NCBI GenBank assembly: GCA_947259395.1
Contig: CAMYMN010000012.1
Coordinates: forward strand, 1-64,000
Source of the DNA: an uncultured Gammaproteobacteria bacterium
Lineage (GTDB): Bacteria; Pseudomonadota; Gammaproteobacteria; Arenicellales; JAANXG01
Reading direction: 5' to 3'
DNA: 64,000 bases
The position numbers and the translations under genes are program-made. The notes under the pieces were generated by a model. The model was given only the letters and a program-made list of their open reading frames with translations. It searched no databases and was not told the DNA's origin. This document shows positions 53,627 through 63,688 of the stretch, piece after piece; within the stretch, counting starts at the first letter, position 1; each line of letters opens with the position of its first letter.

Positions 53627-54634
53627 TTAGTCGACCGACAAAGCCAGGTCGAGCAGTTCGCGGCCGCCCTTAACCTTATCTGCAAACGCCTTGTACGAGC
53701 TAGTGTTGGCAATATCACGCCACATCTTGGCTTGGTCGCCGGTCATAGTAACCACCTTGACACCCGCCTTTTCAAAAACTTCAATCAGACGATCGTCGGT
53801 CTTCTTTGCTTCCACAAACGCATACTCCTCTGCCTTCTTAGCCGCCTTCATAAGCGTGTCCTGTTGTTTGGGATTCAGCTTGTTGAAGCTCTTGATCGAC
53901 ATCAATATCGGTTCGTACATCACCCACAAGGCATGGTCGCCCGGGGCGGTGAGACATTTGACCTGTTCGTACAGACGATAGGAAACGAAGCTTGCCGAGC
54001 TGGTGTTGGCGGCGTTCAACACGCCGGTCTGCAAGGCGGTATAGATCTCCGAACTGGGCATCGAGGCAATGGACGCGCCAGCCGCCGCCAGCATCTGTTC
54101 AAATGCCTTGCCAGCGGCGCGAAATTGCTGACCCTTCACATCCTTCGGCTCCAAGATACAAGCCTCTTTCGACGCAAATCCACCGGCAAGCCAAGTATCC
54201 GCCAACACCATCACGCCAGCATCATTCATGATCTTCTTGATGCGTTGCATGAACTCCGAATTGTTCAGGCGTTTGGCGTGATCATGGTTTTTCACCAGTC
54301 CCGGCATCAAAGTCAGATTGAATTGAGGATGTTTGCCGCCCGCATAGGCTAATGGAAACGCGCTGATATCCAGGTTACCCCGGGTCATCGCGGTCCATTG
54401 TTCCTTTGGTTTGAACAGGGACTTACCGGGAAACACCTTGATATCCACCCCAACGTTGGCGCTGCTCATTTCCCTGGCGATGATCTGCACCATTTCGTCG
54501 CGAATATCGCCCTTGCCACCGGGCCACTGATGGGACGCCCGCATTTGTACATCCGCCGCCACCACGGCCGCGGGCACCGCCAGGTATAACGCACCCAATG
54601 CCGCCGCCAGGGTCGAAACAATCAACTTTCTCAT
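53627..54634 (-). CDS. TRAP transporter substrate-binding protein (DctP/MatP-like)
   Basis: 335 residues. The signal peptide is MRKLIVSTLAAALGALYLAVPAAVVAAD, cleaved near AAD. It has DctP motifs LKPKEQWTAMTRGNLDISAF-type segments and RAAGKAFEQMLAAAGASIASMPSSEIYTALQTGVLNAANTSSASF, which contains the conserved Arg that binds a carboxylate. It delivers a small organic acid in the periplasm. Linkage to malonyl-CoA decarboxylase suggests malonate or a C3/C4 acid, but the ligand is not proven. It is first in the operon. Confidence 0.92.
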   Translation of the reverse strand: MRKLIVSTLAAALGALYLAVPAAVVAADVQMRASHQWPGGKGDIRDEMVQIIAREMSSANVGVDIKVFPGKSLFKPKEQWTAMTRGNLDISAFPLAYAGGKHPQFNLTLMPGLVKNHDHAKRLNNSEFMQRIKKIMNDAGVMVLADTWLAGGFASKEACILEPKDVKGQQFRAAGKAFEQMLAAAGASIASMPSSEIYTALQTGVLNAANTSSASFVSYRLYEQVKCLTAPGDHALWVMYEPILMSIKSFNKLNPKQQDTLMKAAKKAEEYAFVEAKKTDDRLIEVFEKAGVKVVTMTGDQAKMWRDIANTSSYKAFADKVKGGRELLDLALSVD

Positions 54635-55050
54635 CTCTCATCCTCCAGTTGGTTATGTGTTAGATACTGCGAACCGGTCATTTTAGTGCAGATAGGGCCA
54701 TTTACCGAAATCTATTGAGCGCGATAAGCGGGGTTTTTGTCATTTTTCGCAATTTATAATACGGTGGTGACAGGAGCGTGCGTCGGCGCTCCACACAAGC
54801 CTGGTCGACATGGGCTTTGTGTCCCGAGGGAGCTCGACGATTGATACGAGGCTAGTACGGATCTGCGGTGCGTCAGCTCCGTCGCGGAGTTCTCTCTATA
54901 GCAGCGATCTCGTCGGCCGAATTCAGTCCATGACACCGTTGTCCGTAATCGCTATTATCGCAACTGCGGCGTCCGTCGCAAAAATCATTGCTTTTTGCTT
55001 GGCGCGGTATCCAAATCTAACGACTGATTACGACCTGGAGAACGGCTGTT
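54635..55050. other. Divergent intergenic stretch
   Basis: 416 bp between the TRAP operon and the acyltransferase gene. The frame at 54810-55061 has no convincing coding character. The promoters of both units should be here, but I see no canonical pair with proper spacing. Confidence 0.45.
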
Positions 55051-56037
55051 ATGTCCGCTGATGATCATCGCGTAATGTATGTCTTCCCCGGCCAGGGTTC
55101 TCAGTACAAAGGCATGGGAAGCGACCTCTATCGTGATTACTCGTCGGCCAGACATATATACGATCAAGCGAGCGAAGTACTGGGCTACGACATGGTCAGC
55201 GTTTCTTTTGCGGACCCTGACAAACAGCTTGATCTCACACGATATACGCAACCGGCGCTACTCACCCATCAGATTGCGTGTCTCGAGGTCTACCGGGAAG
55301 TGGCAGAGAATAATCCCGTTCCTGTCGCGGCGGCAGGTCACAGCCTCGGGGAATATACGGCACTGGTCGTTGCCGAGGCCCTTAGCTTTGAAAATGCCCT
55401 GTATCTGGTACAAAAGCGCGGCGAACTGATGGGCGAATATGGAGAGGGCGGCATGCTTGCTATGGCACTCGACCTCGACTCCGCACGCCGCTTGGCTGAC
55501 AAGCATTACTGTGGAATCGGCAGTCACAATCTGCCCGAACAAACCGTGGTCGGTGGAACGGGCGAGGATATGGATGCGCTGGCTAAGGAGGCTGCGAAAC
55601 TGTATCCCCGCCGGCGTTCGGTGCCATTGAAAACCGAAGGCGCATTTCATACCTATTTCATGGTCACCGCCGCGCGGCGCTTCAGGCCGATATTGGAAAC
55701 CACCGACATCGCACCGCCGAAGATGCGGGTATTGTCCAACTACACGGGTGACTACCACGATGCCGACGCGGCGAGCATCAAATCACGATTGTTCTTTCAG
55801 CTGTTCAACACCGTAAATTGGGTTGGCTGCTTGCAGACAGCGATCAACGATGGCATCAATGCCTTTGTCGAGTTCGGAGGCGGCATCGGCCGTTCCGATA
55901 CGCCTGATGGGATGCGCCCGAACCTGGAAAGCATTTTAAAAAAGACATGTCGCATCTCCAACCACGAGGCGTTGTACCTACCGGCGATAAACTGCAAGAC
56001 CATAAACCAGGCCGCACGTTTTTTTGTTGACGCTTGA
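55051..56037 (+). CDS. Malonyl-CoA:ACP acyltransferase-like protein (FabD family)
   Basis: 328 residues. The AT domain has FPGQGSQYKGMG, the nucleophile elbow GHSLGEYTA and the His in GAFHT, the malonyl-type signature (AFH), as opposed to the SH form of methylmalonyl-specific ATs. It transfers malonyl from CoA to a carrier or reads out malonyl-CoA. It is divergent from a TRAP/malonyl-CoA decarboxylase operon, and no fatty-acid synthesis genes are adjacent, so it may be a specialised second copy and not the housekeeping FabD. Confidence 0.85.
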   Translation: MSADDHRVMYVFPGQGSQYKGMGSDLYRDYSSARHIYDQASEVLGYDMVSVSFADPDKQLDLTRYTQPALLTHQIACLEVYREVAENNPVPVAAAGHSLGEYTALVVAEALSFENALYLVQKRGELMGEYGEGGMLAMALDLDSARRLADKHYCGIGSHNLPEQTVVGGTGEDMDALAKEAAKLYPRRRSVPLKTEGAFHTYFMVTAARRFRPILETTDIAPPKMRVLSNYTGDYHDADAASIKSRLFFQLFNTVNWVGCLQTAINDGINAFVEFGGGIGRSDTPDGMRPNLESILKKTCRISNHEALYLPAINCKTINQAARFFVDA

Positions 56038-56098
56038 ATCGTCGGTCCGGGCATTACAAGATGATTGCCGGCGACGCCTCTTTAAGACATCAGTCTTA

Positions 56099-56503
56099 TC
56101 AAACCTGCTCCAACTCAATCAACGTGCCGCAAAAATCCTTGGGATGTAAAAACAACACCGGTTTGTTGTGTGCACCAATCTTGGGGTTACCATCACCTAA
56201 CACACGCGCCCCCGCCGCGACCAGATTGTCGCGAGCCATGATGATATCCGCCACCTCGTAACAGACATGATGCATCCCCCCGTCGGGGTTCCGGCTCAAG
56301 AACTTTGCGATCGGCGAATCATCGCCCAGCGGTTGTAGCAACTCAATTTTCGTGTTTGAAAGTTCCACGAACACAGTGGTTACGCCGTGTTCGGGCATAT
56401 TCACCGGTGCGGATACTTTCGCCCCCAGCGTATCGCGATAAATCGCACTACCGGCCGCCAAGTCCGGTACAACAATGGCAACGTGGTTCAATTTGCCGAT
56501 CAT
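56099..56503 (-). CDS. Methylmalonyl-CoA epimerase
   Basis: 134 residues of the VOC fold: LNHVAIVVPDLAAGSAIYRDTLGA, GVTTVFVELSNTKIELLQPLG, GGMHHVCYEVADI and FLHPKDFCGTLIELEQV, with the metal His and Glu residues. It interconverts S- and R-methylmalonyl-CoA, linking propionyl-CoA carboxylase and the mutase encoded next to it. It is the last gene of the minus-strand propionate block. Confidence 0.93.
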   Translation of the reverse strand: MIGKLNHVAIVVPDLAAGSAIYRDTLGAKVSAPVNMPEHGVTTVFVELSNTKIELLQPLGDDSPIAKFLSRNPDGGMHHVCYEVADIIMARDNLVAAGARVLGDGNPKIGAHNKPVLFLHPKDFCGTLIELEQV

Positions 56504-56553
56504 CTGGGTCCCCCCGTATTCAAGTTATGGATGGGCATCGAGCAGCTATTGCG

Positions 56554-57540
56554 TCACTCCTTCGCCTTGGCGCTCAGAAATATATCGATCAATTGCTCCG
56601 CTGCCAAAGTGGGTGGAAGACGACCGTGGGTAACAGCATCTTCCAAGTCTCGAACGCGCGATCTAACCGCCGAATGTTCCTCGAGCTGGGCTCTCAGGCT
56701 TGCGGCGGTCTCGGCCCACATCCAGGCACGTGACTGTGCGGCACGCCGAGCTGCGATTTCATCGCCCGCGGACAAGGCGTCGCGATAACGTAACACGTTC
56801 TGCCATACCTCGGCGATGCCGTCGCCCTCAAGGGCGGAACAGGGCACAACCGGCACCCGCCAACTCGGGGACCGCGGGATAAGAAATTGTAGCGCATTGG
56901 AGTAATCGGCGACTGAACGCTTCGCTGCAGCTGCCAACTCACCGTCCGCCTTGTTCACCAGGATTATGTCGGCTAATTCCAGATTACCGCGTTTGATTCC
57001 CTGCAGTTCATCGCCGCCACCAGGCAACAACATTAAGATAAAGGCGTCAGTCATGTCCGCCACTGCAGTCTCGGACTGACCGACACCGACCGTTTCGACG
57101 ATAATCACATCGAAACCGGCCGCCTCGCAGATCAAGATCGACTCGCGGGTGCGCCGGGCGACTCCGCCGAGGGTCTGGCCGGCTGGAGAAGGCCGAATGA
57201 AGGCGCGGCGGCGGCAGGCAAGTCGCTGCATGCGCGTCTTGTCTCCCAATATCGAACCACCGCTCACGGTCGAAGACGGGTCTACCGCCAGTACCGCCAC
57301 CTTGTGTCCCTGGTCGATCACGTGATTGCCGATCGCCTCGATGAAGGTGGATTTGCCCACCCCGGGTACGCCGGATATACCGAGACGGATCGAATCTCCG
57401 GTATACGGCATGAGCCGTTCCAGTAGTTTCGCTGCTGCCGAGCGGTGATCCACTCGAGTGGATTCGATCACGGTTATCGCGCGCGCGAGCGCCCGCCGAT
57501 CACTGCTGCGAACGGCATTGGCAAGTACGTCGGGGTCCAC
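56554..57540 (-). CDS. meaB: Methylmalonyl-CoA mutase-associated GTPase MeaB
   Basis: A frame opens at 57639, but it would overlap the carboxylase gene by 89 nt. The GTG at 57540 (VDPDVLANAVRSSD) gives 328 residues, the family length, and lies 10 nt after the carboxylase stop. GTPase motifs: Walker A GVPGVGKST, AVDPSSTVSGGSILGDKTRM, ETVGVGQSE and NKADGE. MeaB protects and reloads cobalamin in methylmalonyl-CoA mutase. It belongs to the same minus-strand operon as the mutase and carboxylase. Confidence 0.9.
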   Translation of the reverse strand: MDPDVLANAVRSSDRRALARAITVIESTRVDHRSAAAKLLERLMPYTGDSIRLGISGVPGVGKSTFIEAIGNHVIDQGHKVAVLAVDPSSTVSGGSILGDKTRMQRLACRRRAFIRPSPAGQTLGGVARRTRESILICEAAGFDVIIVETVGVGQSETAVADMTDAFILMLLPGGGDELQGIKRGNLELADIILVNKADGELAAAAKRSVADYSNALQFLIPRSPSWRVPVVPCSALEGDGIAEVWQNVLRYRDALSAGDEIAARRAAQSRAWMWAETAASLRAQLEEHSAVRSRVRDLEDAVTHGRLPPTLAAEQLIDIFLSAKAKE

Positions 57541-57550
57541 GGATTTGGTG

Positions 57551-59536
57551 TTATGCAAACTCGACGATGGGCTGATCGACCGACAGCGTGTCACCTGGCC
57601 ATGCATGGACAGTGAGCACCGTGCCGTCGCGCTCCGCACGCAAGGTATTTTCCATCTTCATCGCCTCAACCACAGCGATTTCTTCACCTGCCTTGACTTC
57701 CTGTTCCGGCTTCACCGCGAGGGAAGTAAGGAGCCCGGGCATGGGAGACAGCAGAAATTTCGACATATCCGGTGGCTTTTTAATCGGCATGTGCTGATAC
57801 AACTGGGCCACGCGTGGAGTCAGGACCATGACCGTAGCTGCCGAACCACCGTGAAACAACACATAACTCATATCACGACGTTCCACCTGCACACACAGTT
57901 CAGCGCCGTTGAATGTGCCTTCGAACAGGGGTCGTCCAAACTGCCAGTCACTGCGTACCGCGAAGACCTCACCGCTATATTCAACATCATGACCGCCATC
58001 GGTCGCGGTTACGCAAACCGGATGGTACTGTCCGTCTATGACCACCACCCAGTTGTCCCGTACTTTACGCTCGTGCCCCGGCATCTGACCGCTGATCGTA
58101 GCGGCACGATCACGATAGCGGCGATTGATGGACGCAGCCACGGCAATAATCATCGCCGGATCTTCGTGGGGGGCGTCAGCAGCGTGGAAACCATCCGGAT
58201 ATTCTTCGGCAATCAAGTTGGTGCTCAGTCGACCGTCAATAAATCGTGGATGAACGATTAGCGACGCCAAAAAACTGATGTTGTGTGACACACCGCGGAT
58301 ATAATATCGGTCTAATGCTTCACGCATGCGTTGGATCGCTTGATCACGTGTCGCACCGTATGTAACCAATTTGGCGATCATGGGGTCGTAATAAATCGAT
58401 ACTTCTCCACCCTCGAACACGCCGGTATCGACACGTACATGATCTGTCTCCTCAGGCGGTAGGTACCGAAAAAGACGTCCGGTAGAGGGCAGGAAGTTAC
58501 GAAATGGATCCTCGGCGTACACCCGGCACTCGATCGCCGATCCTGTCAAATCAATGTCACCCTGGGCGACAGGTAATTGCTCGCCATCAGCCACGCGGAT
58601 CATTAATTCAACCAGATCAAGTCCGGTGACAAACTCCGTGATCGGGTGTTCGACTTGTAACCGGGTGTTCATCTCAAGGAAATAGAAATTCTTGTCAGCG
58701 TCAACAATGAACTCAACCGTGCCCGCTGATTTGTAGTGCACGGCTTTCGCCAGGGCCACCGCCTGCTCGCCCATTGCACTTCTCATCACCTCGTCGACAA
58801 ATGGTGACGGTGCCTCCTCGATCACTTTCTGATGGCGACGCTGGATTGAGCACTCGCGTTCGCCCAAGTACACAATGTTTCCGTGTTCGTCGGCAATGAC
58901 CTGAATCTCTATGTGGCGCGGTTCCTGGATGAATTTCTCTAGCAAGATACGATCATCGCCAAAACTGGATAACGCCTCGCTCGCGGCTCGTTGGAATCCA
59001 TCGCGACATTCATCATCGTTCCAGGCGACACGCATCCCTTTACCGCCACCGCCGGCGCTCGCCTTGAGCATTACCGGGTAACCAATCTTCTTGGCGACCT
59101 CCACCGCATGATCGGGATTGTCAATGACACCGGCGAACCCCGGTATCGTATTGACGCCGGCCTCGTCGGCGAGTTTTTTGGAGGTAATCTTGTCCCCCAT
59201 GGCCTCGATTGCGTCCGGCCCGGGACCGATAAATACGATCCCTTGTTCTTGTAGAGCCCGGGCAAACCCAGCGTTCTCGGAGAGGAAACCGTAACCTGGA
59301 TGCACCGCTTGCGCGCCGGTGTCGCGGCAAACCTGGATGATACGTTCGGCAACCAGATAACTCTCGGTACTCGCAGATGGACCGATGTGGACCGCCTCAT
59401 CTGCCATCTGAACGTGTAAGGCGCCGCGATCGGCATCGGAATATACGGCCACAGTATCGATACCCATCTTCCGCGCAGTTTTGAAAACCCGGCAGGCTAT
59501 TTCACCACGGTTTGCAACCAAGATTTTCTTAATCAT
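57551..59536 (-). CDS. pccA: Propionyl/acetyl-CoA carboxylase alpha subunit (biotin carboxylase plus BCCP)
   Basis: The ATG at 59536 (MIKKILVANRGEIACRVFKTAR) is the natural start; a frame opens at 59608. 661 residues. Biotin carboxylase with ATP-grasp motifs GGGGKGMRVAWNDDEC, EMNTRLQVEHPITE. A BCCP domain at the end has the biotinylation site EAMKMENTL. With the adjacent beta subunit it carboxylates propionyl-CoA to methylmalonyl-CoA, the step before the epimerase and mutase in this operon; a role on acetyl-CoA is less likely. Confidence 0.93.
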   Translation of the reverse strand: MIKKILVANRGEIACRVFKTARKMGIDTVAVYSDADRGALHVQMADEAVHIGPSASTESYLVAERIIQVCRDTGAQAVHPGYGFLSENAGFARALQEQGIVFIGPGPDAIEAMGDKITSKKLADEAGVNTIPGFAGVIDNPDHAVEVAKKIGYPVMLKASAGGGGKGMRVAWNDDECRDGFQRAASEALSSFGDDRILLEKFIQEPRHIEIQVIADEHGNIVYLGERECSIQRRHQKVIEEAPSPFVDEVMRSAMGEQAVALAKAVHYKSAGTVEFIVDADKNFYFLEMNTRLQVEHPITEFVTGLDLVELMIRVADGEQLPVAQGDIDLTGSAIECRVYAEDPFRNFLPSTGRLFRYLPPEETDHVRVDTGVFEGGEVSIYYDPMIAKLVTYGATRDQAIQRMREALDRYYIRGVSHNISFLASLIVHPRFIDGRLSTNLIAEEYPDGFHAADAPHEDPAMIIAVAASINRRYRDRAATISGQMPGHERKVRDNWVVVIDGQYHPVCVTATDGGHDVEYSGEVFAVRSDWQFGRPLFEGTFNGAELCVQVERRDMSYVLFHGGSAATVMVLTPRVAQLYQHMPIKKPPDMSKFLLSPMPGLLTSLAVKPEQEVKAGEEIAVVEAMKMENTLRAERDGTVLTVHAWPGDTLSVDQPIVEFA

Positions 59537-59577
59537 CGTGACCTTATAACTATTATTAATGGTTAGTGTTGGAAACC

Positions 59578-61110
59578 TCAGAGCGGCAGATTCTCGTGTT
59601 TGCGCCACGGATTTTCCAGTTTCTTGTCGCGCAACATGGCGAGGGAGCGGCAGATGCGCTGGCGCGTCGCATGGGGCGCAATGACGTCATCGATATAACC
59701 CCGGTGTCCGGCGATAAACGGATTTGCAAATTTCTGCCGATATTCTTCGGTGTGTGCCGCGATCTTTTCCTCATCATCGATGTCTTTACGGAAGATAATT
59801 TCAACCGCCCCTTTCGGTCCCATGACCGCTATCTCGGCACTGGCCCAAGCGAAGTTGACGTCGCCGCGCAGGTGCTTGGAACTCATCACGTCGTAGGCAC
59901 CCCCATAAGCCTTTCGCGTTATTATCGTCACCTTGGGGACCGTGGTCTCTGCATAAGCAAATAAAAGCTTGGCCCCATGTTTGATAATGCCGCCATACTC
60001 CTGGGCAGTACCCGGAAGAAAGCCCGGAACATCTACGAATGTGATAATCGGAATATTGAAAGCGTCACAAAAGCGGACGAACCTCGCCGCCTTGATGGAG
60101 GACTTGATATCCAGGCAACCGGCCAGCACTAATGGTTGGTTCGCAACGAGACCGACAGGATTACCGTCCATACGTCCGAACCCAACGACGATGTTCTGCG
60201 CGTGCTCGGGCTGGATCTCAAAAAAATCAGTGTCATCCACTACTTTGTATATCAATTCCTTCATGTCATAAGGCACATTGGGGTTCTCGGGCACCAATGT
60301 GTCCAGTGACACTTCAATTCGATCAGCATGATCCGGAGTCGGCCTGAAGGGCGGCTTTTCCCGGTTATTCGCGGGTAAATAGTTGATGAAACGACGCACC
60401 ATTAACAACCCCTTCACGTCATTGTCGAACGCCCGGTCACAAACTCCGGATACCGTTGAATGGGTGACCGCACCGCCAAGCTGCTCGGCGGTGACCGTCT
60501 CGTGAGTCACCGTCTTCACAACATCAGGACCGGTTACGAACATGTACGATGTGTCCTTGACCATAAAGATAAAATCGGTCATTGCCGGTGAATAAACCGC
60601 ACCCCCTGCGCAGGGCCCCATTATCACGGAAATCTGCGGTATCACGCCCGATGCCATTACGTTGCGTTGAAATACTTCTGCGTAACCACCGAGTGAGGCG
60701 ACACCTTCCTGAATGCGCGCACCACCGGAGTCGTTGAGTCCGATCACCGGCACACCTACCTTCATCGCATGGTCCATGATCTTGCAGATCTTTTCGGCAT
60801 GGGCCTCGGACAACGAACCGCCGAACACGGTGAAGTCCTGACTAAATACAAACACCACACGGCCATTGATCGTACCGTAGCCTGTTACCACACCATCCCC
60901 GGGAATCTTGTTGTCGGCCATACCGAAATCGACGCAACGATGCTCCACGAACATGTCCCACTCCTCGAAACTCCCTTCGTCAAGCAGCAACTCAATCCGT
61001 TCTCGCGCTGTCAGCTTTCCCTTTTTATGTTGCGCGTCGATCCGCTTTTGGCCCCCGCCAAGCAGGGCGGCGGTTCGCTTTTCTTTTAGTTGTCCGATGA
61101 TGTCCTGCAT
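59578..61110 (-). CDS. pccB: Propionyl-CoA carboxylase beta subunit (carboxyltransferase)
   Basis: 510 residues. Carboxyltransferase motifs: [59 protein letters not shown] and [16 protein letters not shown], and the C-terminal [24 protein letters not shown]. It forms a complex with PccA and lies 41 bp upstream of it. Synteny with methylmalonyl-CoA mutase supports propionyl-CoA as the substrate. Confidence 0.94.
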   Translation of the reverse strand: MQDIIGQLKEKRTAALLGGGQKRIDAQHKKGKLTARERIELLLDEGSFEEWDMFVEHRCVDFGMADNKIPGDGVVTGYGTINGRVVFVFSQDFTVFGGSLSEAHAEKICKIMDHAMKVGVPVIGLNDSGGARIQEGVASLGGYAEVFQRNVMASGVIPQISVIMGPCAGGAVYSPAMTDFIFMVKDTSYMFVTGPDVVKTVTHETVTAEQLGGAVTHSTVSGVCDRAFDNDVKGLLMVRRFINYLPANNREKPPFRPTPDHADRIEVSLDTLVPENPNVPYDMKELIYKVVDDTDFFEIQPEHAQNIVVGFGRMDGNPVGLVANQPLVLAGCLDIKSSIKAARFVRFCDAFNIPIITFVDVPGFLPGTAQEYGGIIKHGAKLLFAYAETTVPKVTIITRKAYGGAYDVMSSKHLRGDVNFAWASAEIAVMGPKGAVEIIFRKDIDDEEKIAAHTEEYRQKFANPFIAGHRGYIDDVIAPHATRQRICRSLAMLRDKKLENPWRKHENLPL

Positions 61111-61199
61111 GAGCCCCTCCCCATATTGATTATGATCATTTGGCGGGTCCGCTCATCAGCAGACCCCGTATGGCTTTGGTGACTGTTCCTAGATCTGGG

Positions 61200-63353
61200 C
61201 TAGGCAGCAGCCCGATGTCCCCGAATGAGACGCAGCACCTCCTTAGCGGCTTCAGGGATCTTCGTGCCCGGCCCGTAAATGGCGGCAACGCCCTGGTTTT
61301 TGAGATATTCGTAGTCCTGAGGCGGAATCACACCGCCACACACAACAAAGATCTCATTCGCACCATTGGCCTTGAGGTCGTCGATTAGCTGCGGCACGAG
61401 TGTTTTGTGTCCTGCAGCTTGAGTAGAAACCCCAACCACATGGACGTCATTTTCAATCGCCTGGCGGGCTGCCTCGTCCGGAGTCTGAAACAGAGGACCG
61501 ATGTCAACATCAAAACCAATATCGGCGAAGGCGGTAGCAATCACCTTGGCACCGCGGTCGTGGCCGTCCTGGCCCATTTTTACTACCAGGATTCTCGGCC
61601 GGCGGCCTTCTTCCTCCGCGAACGCCTCTACCTCGCGCTTGATGTTGATGAAATCCTCATCACCGACGTAAGCAGATCCATACACGCCACTAATTGAACG
61701 AATCTCAGGACGGTGCCGACTGTATACCTTTTCCAGGGTTTCAGAAACCTCGCCGACGCTGGCACGGGCCCGCGCGGCGCCTATAGCCAACGCCAAAAGA
61801 TTACCGGAATTGGTCTCTGCGGCCACTCTGAGCGCCTCCAAGGCGGCCTGACAGTCAGACTCGTCACGTTCCCGCCGAACGGCATGCAAGCGTTGTATCT
61901 GTGCTTCACGCACTGCGGTGTTGTCTATGTCGCGAATATCTACCGGCGGCTCATCCTGTAACCGATACTTGTTGACGCCAACGATGACTTCTTCGCCTCG
62001 ATCGATGCGCGCTTGGCGCAGTGCCGCCGCCTGCTCGATACGCAGCTTCGGCATCCCCGACTCTACCGCTTTGGTCATACCGCCCAATGCCTCCACTTCA
62101 TCAATGAGTTCCCCGGCATTCTTGACCAACGACGCAGTCAAGCTTTCTAGGTAGTAAGAGCCAGCCAACGGATCGACGACCCTGGTGATACCCGTCTCCT
62201 CCTGCAACACCAATTGTGTGTTGCGGGCGATGTGGGCCGAGAATTCGGTGGGCAATGCCAACGCCTCATCGAAAGAGTTTGTGTGCAAAGATTGTGTTCC
62301 GCCCAACGCCGCGGCTAACGCCTCAATCGTGGTGCGAATGATGTTGTTATAGGGATCTTGACTGGTAAGACTGACGCCCGATGTCTGACAATGGGTGCGC
62401 AACATCAGCGAGCGATCATCTTTGGGCTGAAACAAGTGTTGCATCAGGGATGCCCATAACAATCGCGCTGCACGCAGTTTCGCAATCTCCATAAATAGAT
62501 TCATACCGATGCCAAAGAAAAAAGACAGCCGCGGGGCAAAGGCATCGACCTCCAGGCCTGTCGCGATCGCGGAGCGCACGTATTCGATTCCGTCGGCGAG
62601 CGTGAACGCCAATTCTTGCACACAGGTGGCTCCGGCTTCTTGCATGTGGTAACCAGAGATCGAAACCGAATTGAACTTTGGCATGTAACCCGCGGTGTAG
62701 CCAATGATGTCAGAGACGATCCGCATCGACGGTTCAGGCGGATAGATATACGTGTTCCGCACCATGAACTCTTTGAGAATGTCGTTTTGCAAAGTGCCGG
62801 CTAGTTTATCCGGGCTGACGCCTTGTTCCTCGGCGGCGATTATGTACATCGCCATGATCGGTAGCACCGCGCCATTCATGGTCATCGACACCGACATTCG
62901 ATCCAGTGGAATACCGGAGAACAAGATCTTCATATCCTCGACCGTATCAATGGCAACGCCGGCCTTGCCGACGTCGCCGAGCACCCGTGGATGATCAGAG
63001 TCATAACCACGATGAGTGGCGAGATCAAAGGCGACAGAAAGACCGGTTTGACCGGCTGCAAGGTTTTTGCGATAAAACTCATTGGATTTTTCGGCGGTGG
63101 AAAAGCCGGCATATTGCCGCACCGTCCACGGTCGGCCTGGGTACATGGTCGCCCGTGGCCCGCGAGTGTACGGTGGAAAACCGGGCAGCCCGTCGACATG
63201 TTCCAATCCCTCGAGGTCCTGAGCGGTATACAGCGGCTTGACCTCGATACCTTCGGGCGTTTCCCACACCAGATCGTCCACCGAGTTACCCTTGAGTTCT
63301 TTGGCCGCCAAATCGGTCCAATTCGCCATTGTGTACTTCGGGTGTTTGGCCAT
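61200..63353 (-). CDS. Methylmalonyl-CoA mutase, full-length single chain
   Basis: 717 residues, one chain with the substrate-binding TIM-barrel (about 1-560) and the B12-binding domain (about 590-715). Motifs: [37 protein letters not shown], and the cobalamin His loop in [13 protein letters not shown]. It converts R-methylmalonyl-CoA to succinyl-CoA, finishing the propionate route into the TCA cycle. It is first in the minus-strand block mutase-pccB-pccA-meaB-epimerase and is divergent from a methylmalonyl-CoA decarboxylase-like gene. Confidence 0.96.
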   Translation of the reverse strand: MAKHPKYTMANWTDLAAKELKGNSVDDLVWETPEGIEVKPLYTAQDLEGLEHVDGLPGFPPYTRGPRATMYPGRPWTVRQYAGFSTAEKSNEFYRKNLAAGQTGLSVAFDLATHRGYDSDHPRVLGDVGKAGVAIDTVEDMKILFSGIPLDRMSVSMTMNGAVLPIMAMYIIAAEEQGVSPDKLAGTLQNDILKEFMVRNTYIYPPEPSMRIVSDIIGYTAGYMPKFNSVSISGYHMQEAGATCVQELAFTLADGIEYVRSAIATGLEVDAFAPRLSFFFGIGMNLFMEIAKLRAARLLWASLMQHLFQPKDDRSLMLRTHCQTSGVSLTSQDPYNNIIRTTIEALAAALGGTQSLHTNSFDEALALPTEFSAHIARNTQLVLQEETGITRVVDPLAGSYYLESLTASLVKNAGELIDEVEALGGMTKAVESGMPKLRIEQAAALRQARIDRGEEVIVGVNKYRLQDEPPVDIRDIDNTAVREAQIQRLHAVRRERDESDCQAALEALRVAAETNSGNLLALAIGAARARASVGEVSETLEKVYSRHRPEIRSISGVYGSAYVGDEDFINIKREVEAFAEEEGRRPRILVVKMGQDGHDRGAKVIATAFADIGFDVDIGPLFQTPDEAARQAIENDVHVVGVSTQAAGHKTLVPQLIDDLKANGANEIFVVCGGVIPPQDYEYLKNQGVAAIYGPGTKIPEAAKEVLRLIRGHRAAA

Positions 63354-63688
63354 GTTCTATCTGACCCCAACAGGCATGTTGCGTTAGTAAACCGTCTTAT
63401 CCGTTAAATTCGCCTATCACATAGGTACATCGCTATTCCGCGCCGCATTCACCAATCCAGTGATTGCGTCGATACGTGGGCCGGACAGCAACCCTACTGA
63501 TACCGGGTGATTATAACCGCAAACGAGGCACAGAGCGCCGGACTGAAGGTTGCGATCAAATAGATAACAGATAATTTGGTTCTGGGCCAATGACTACGGT
63601 ATCGAATTTTCCGGACCCGGAGATGCTTAATCTTTCTATAATGCATACGCAACCAGCCCCCGCCGCAACCACATCGGAGGATATGACC
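63354..63688. other. Divergent regulatory region of the propionate block
   Basis: 335 bp between the mutase gene and the crotonase gene. Short frames here are not convincing. Promoters of both units should lie in it; no clear operator is seen. The only definite signal is a GGAGG at 63676-63680 before the plus-strand start. Confidence 0.45.

Noticed and set aside
54738-54760. Promoter TTGTCA / TATAAT upstream of the TRAP operon
   Set aside because: Spacing is 12 bp and the orientation does not serve the minus-strand operon.
56554-57639. MeaB start at 57639
   Set aside because: It would overlap the biotin carboxylase gene by 89 nt; a GTG at 57540 gives the normal family length.
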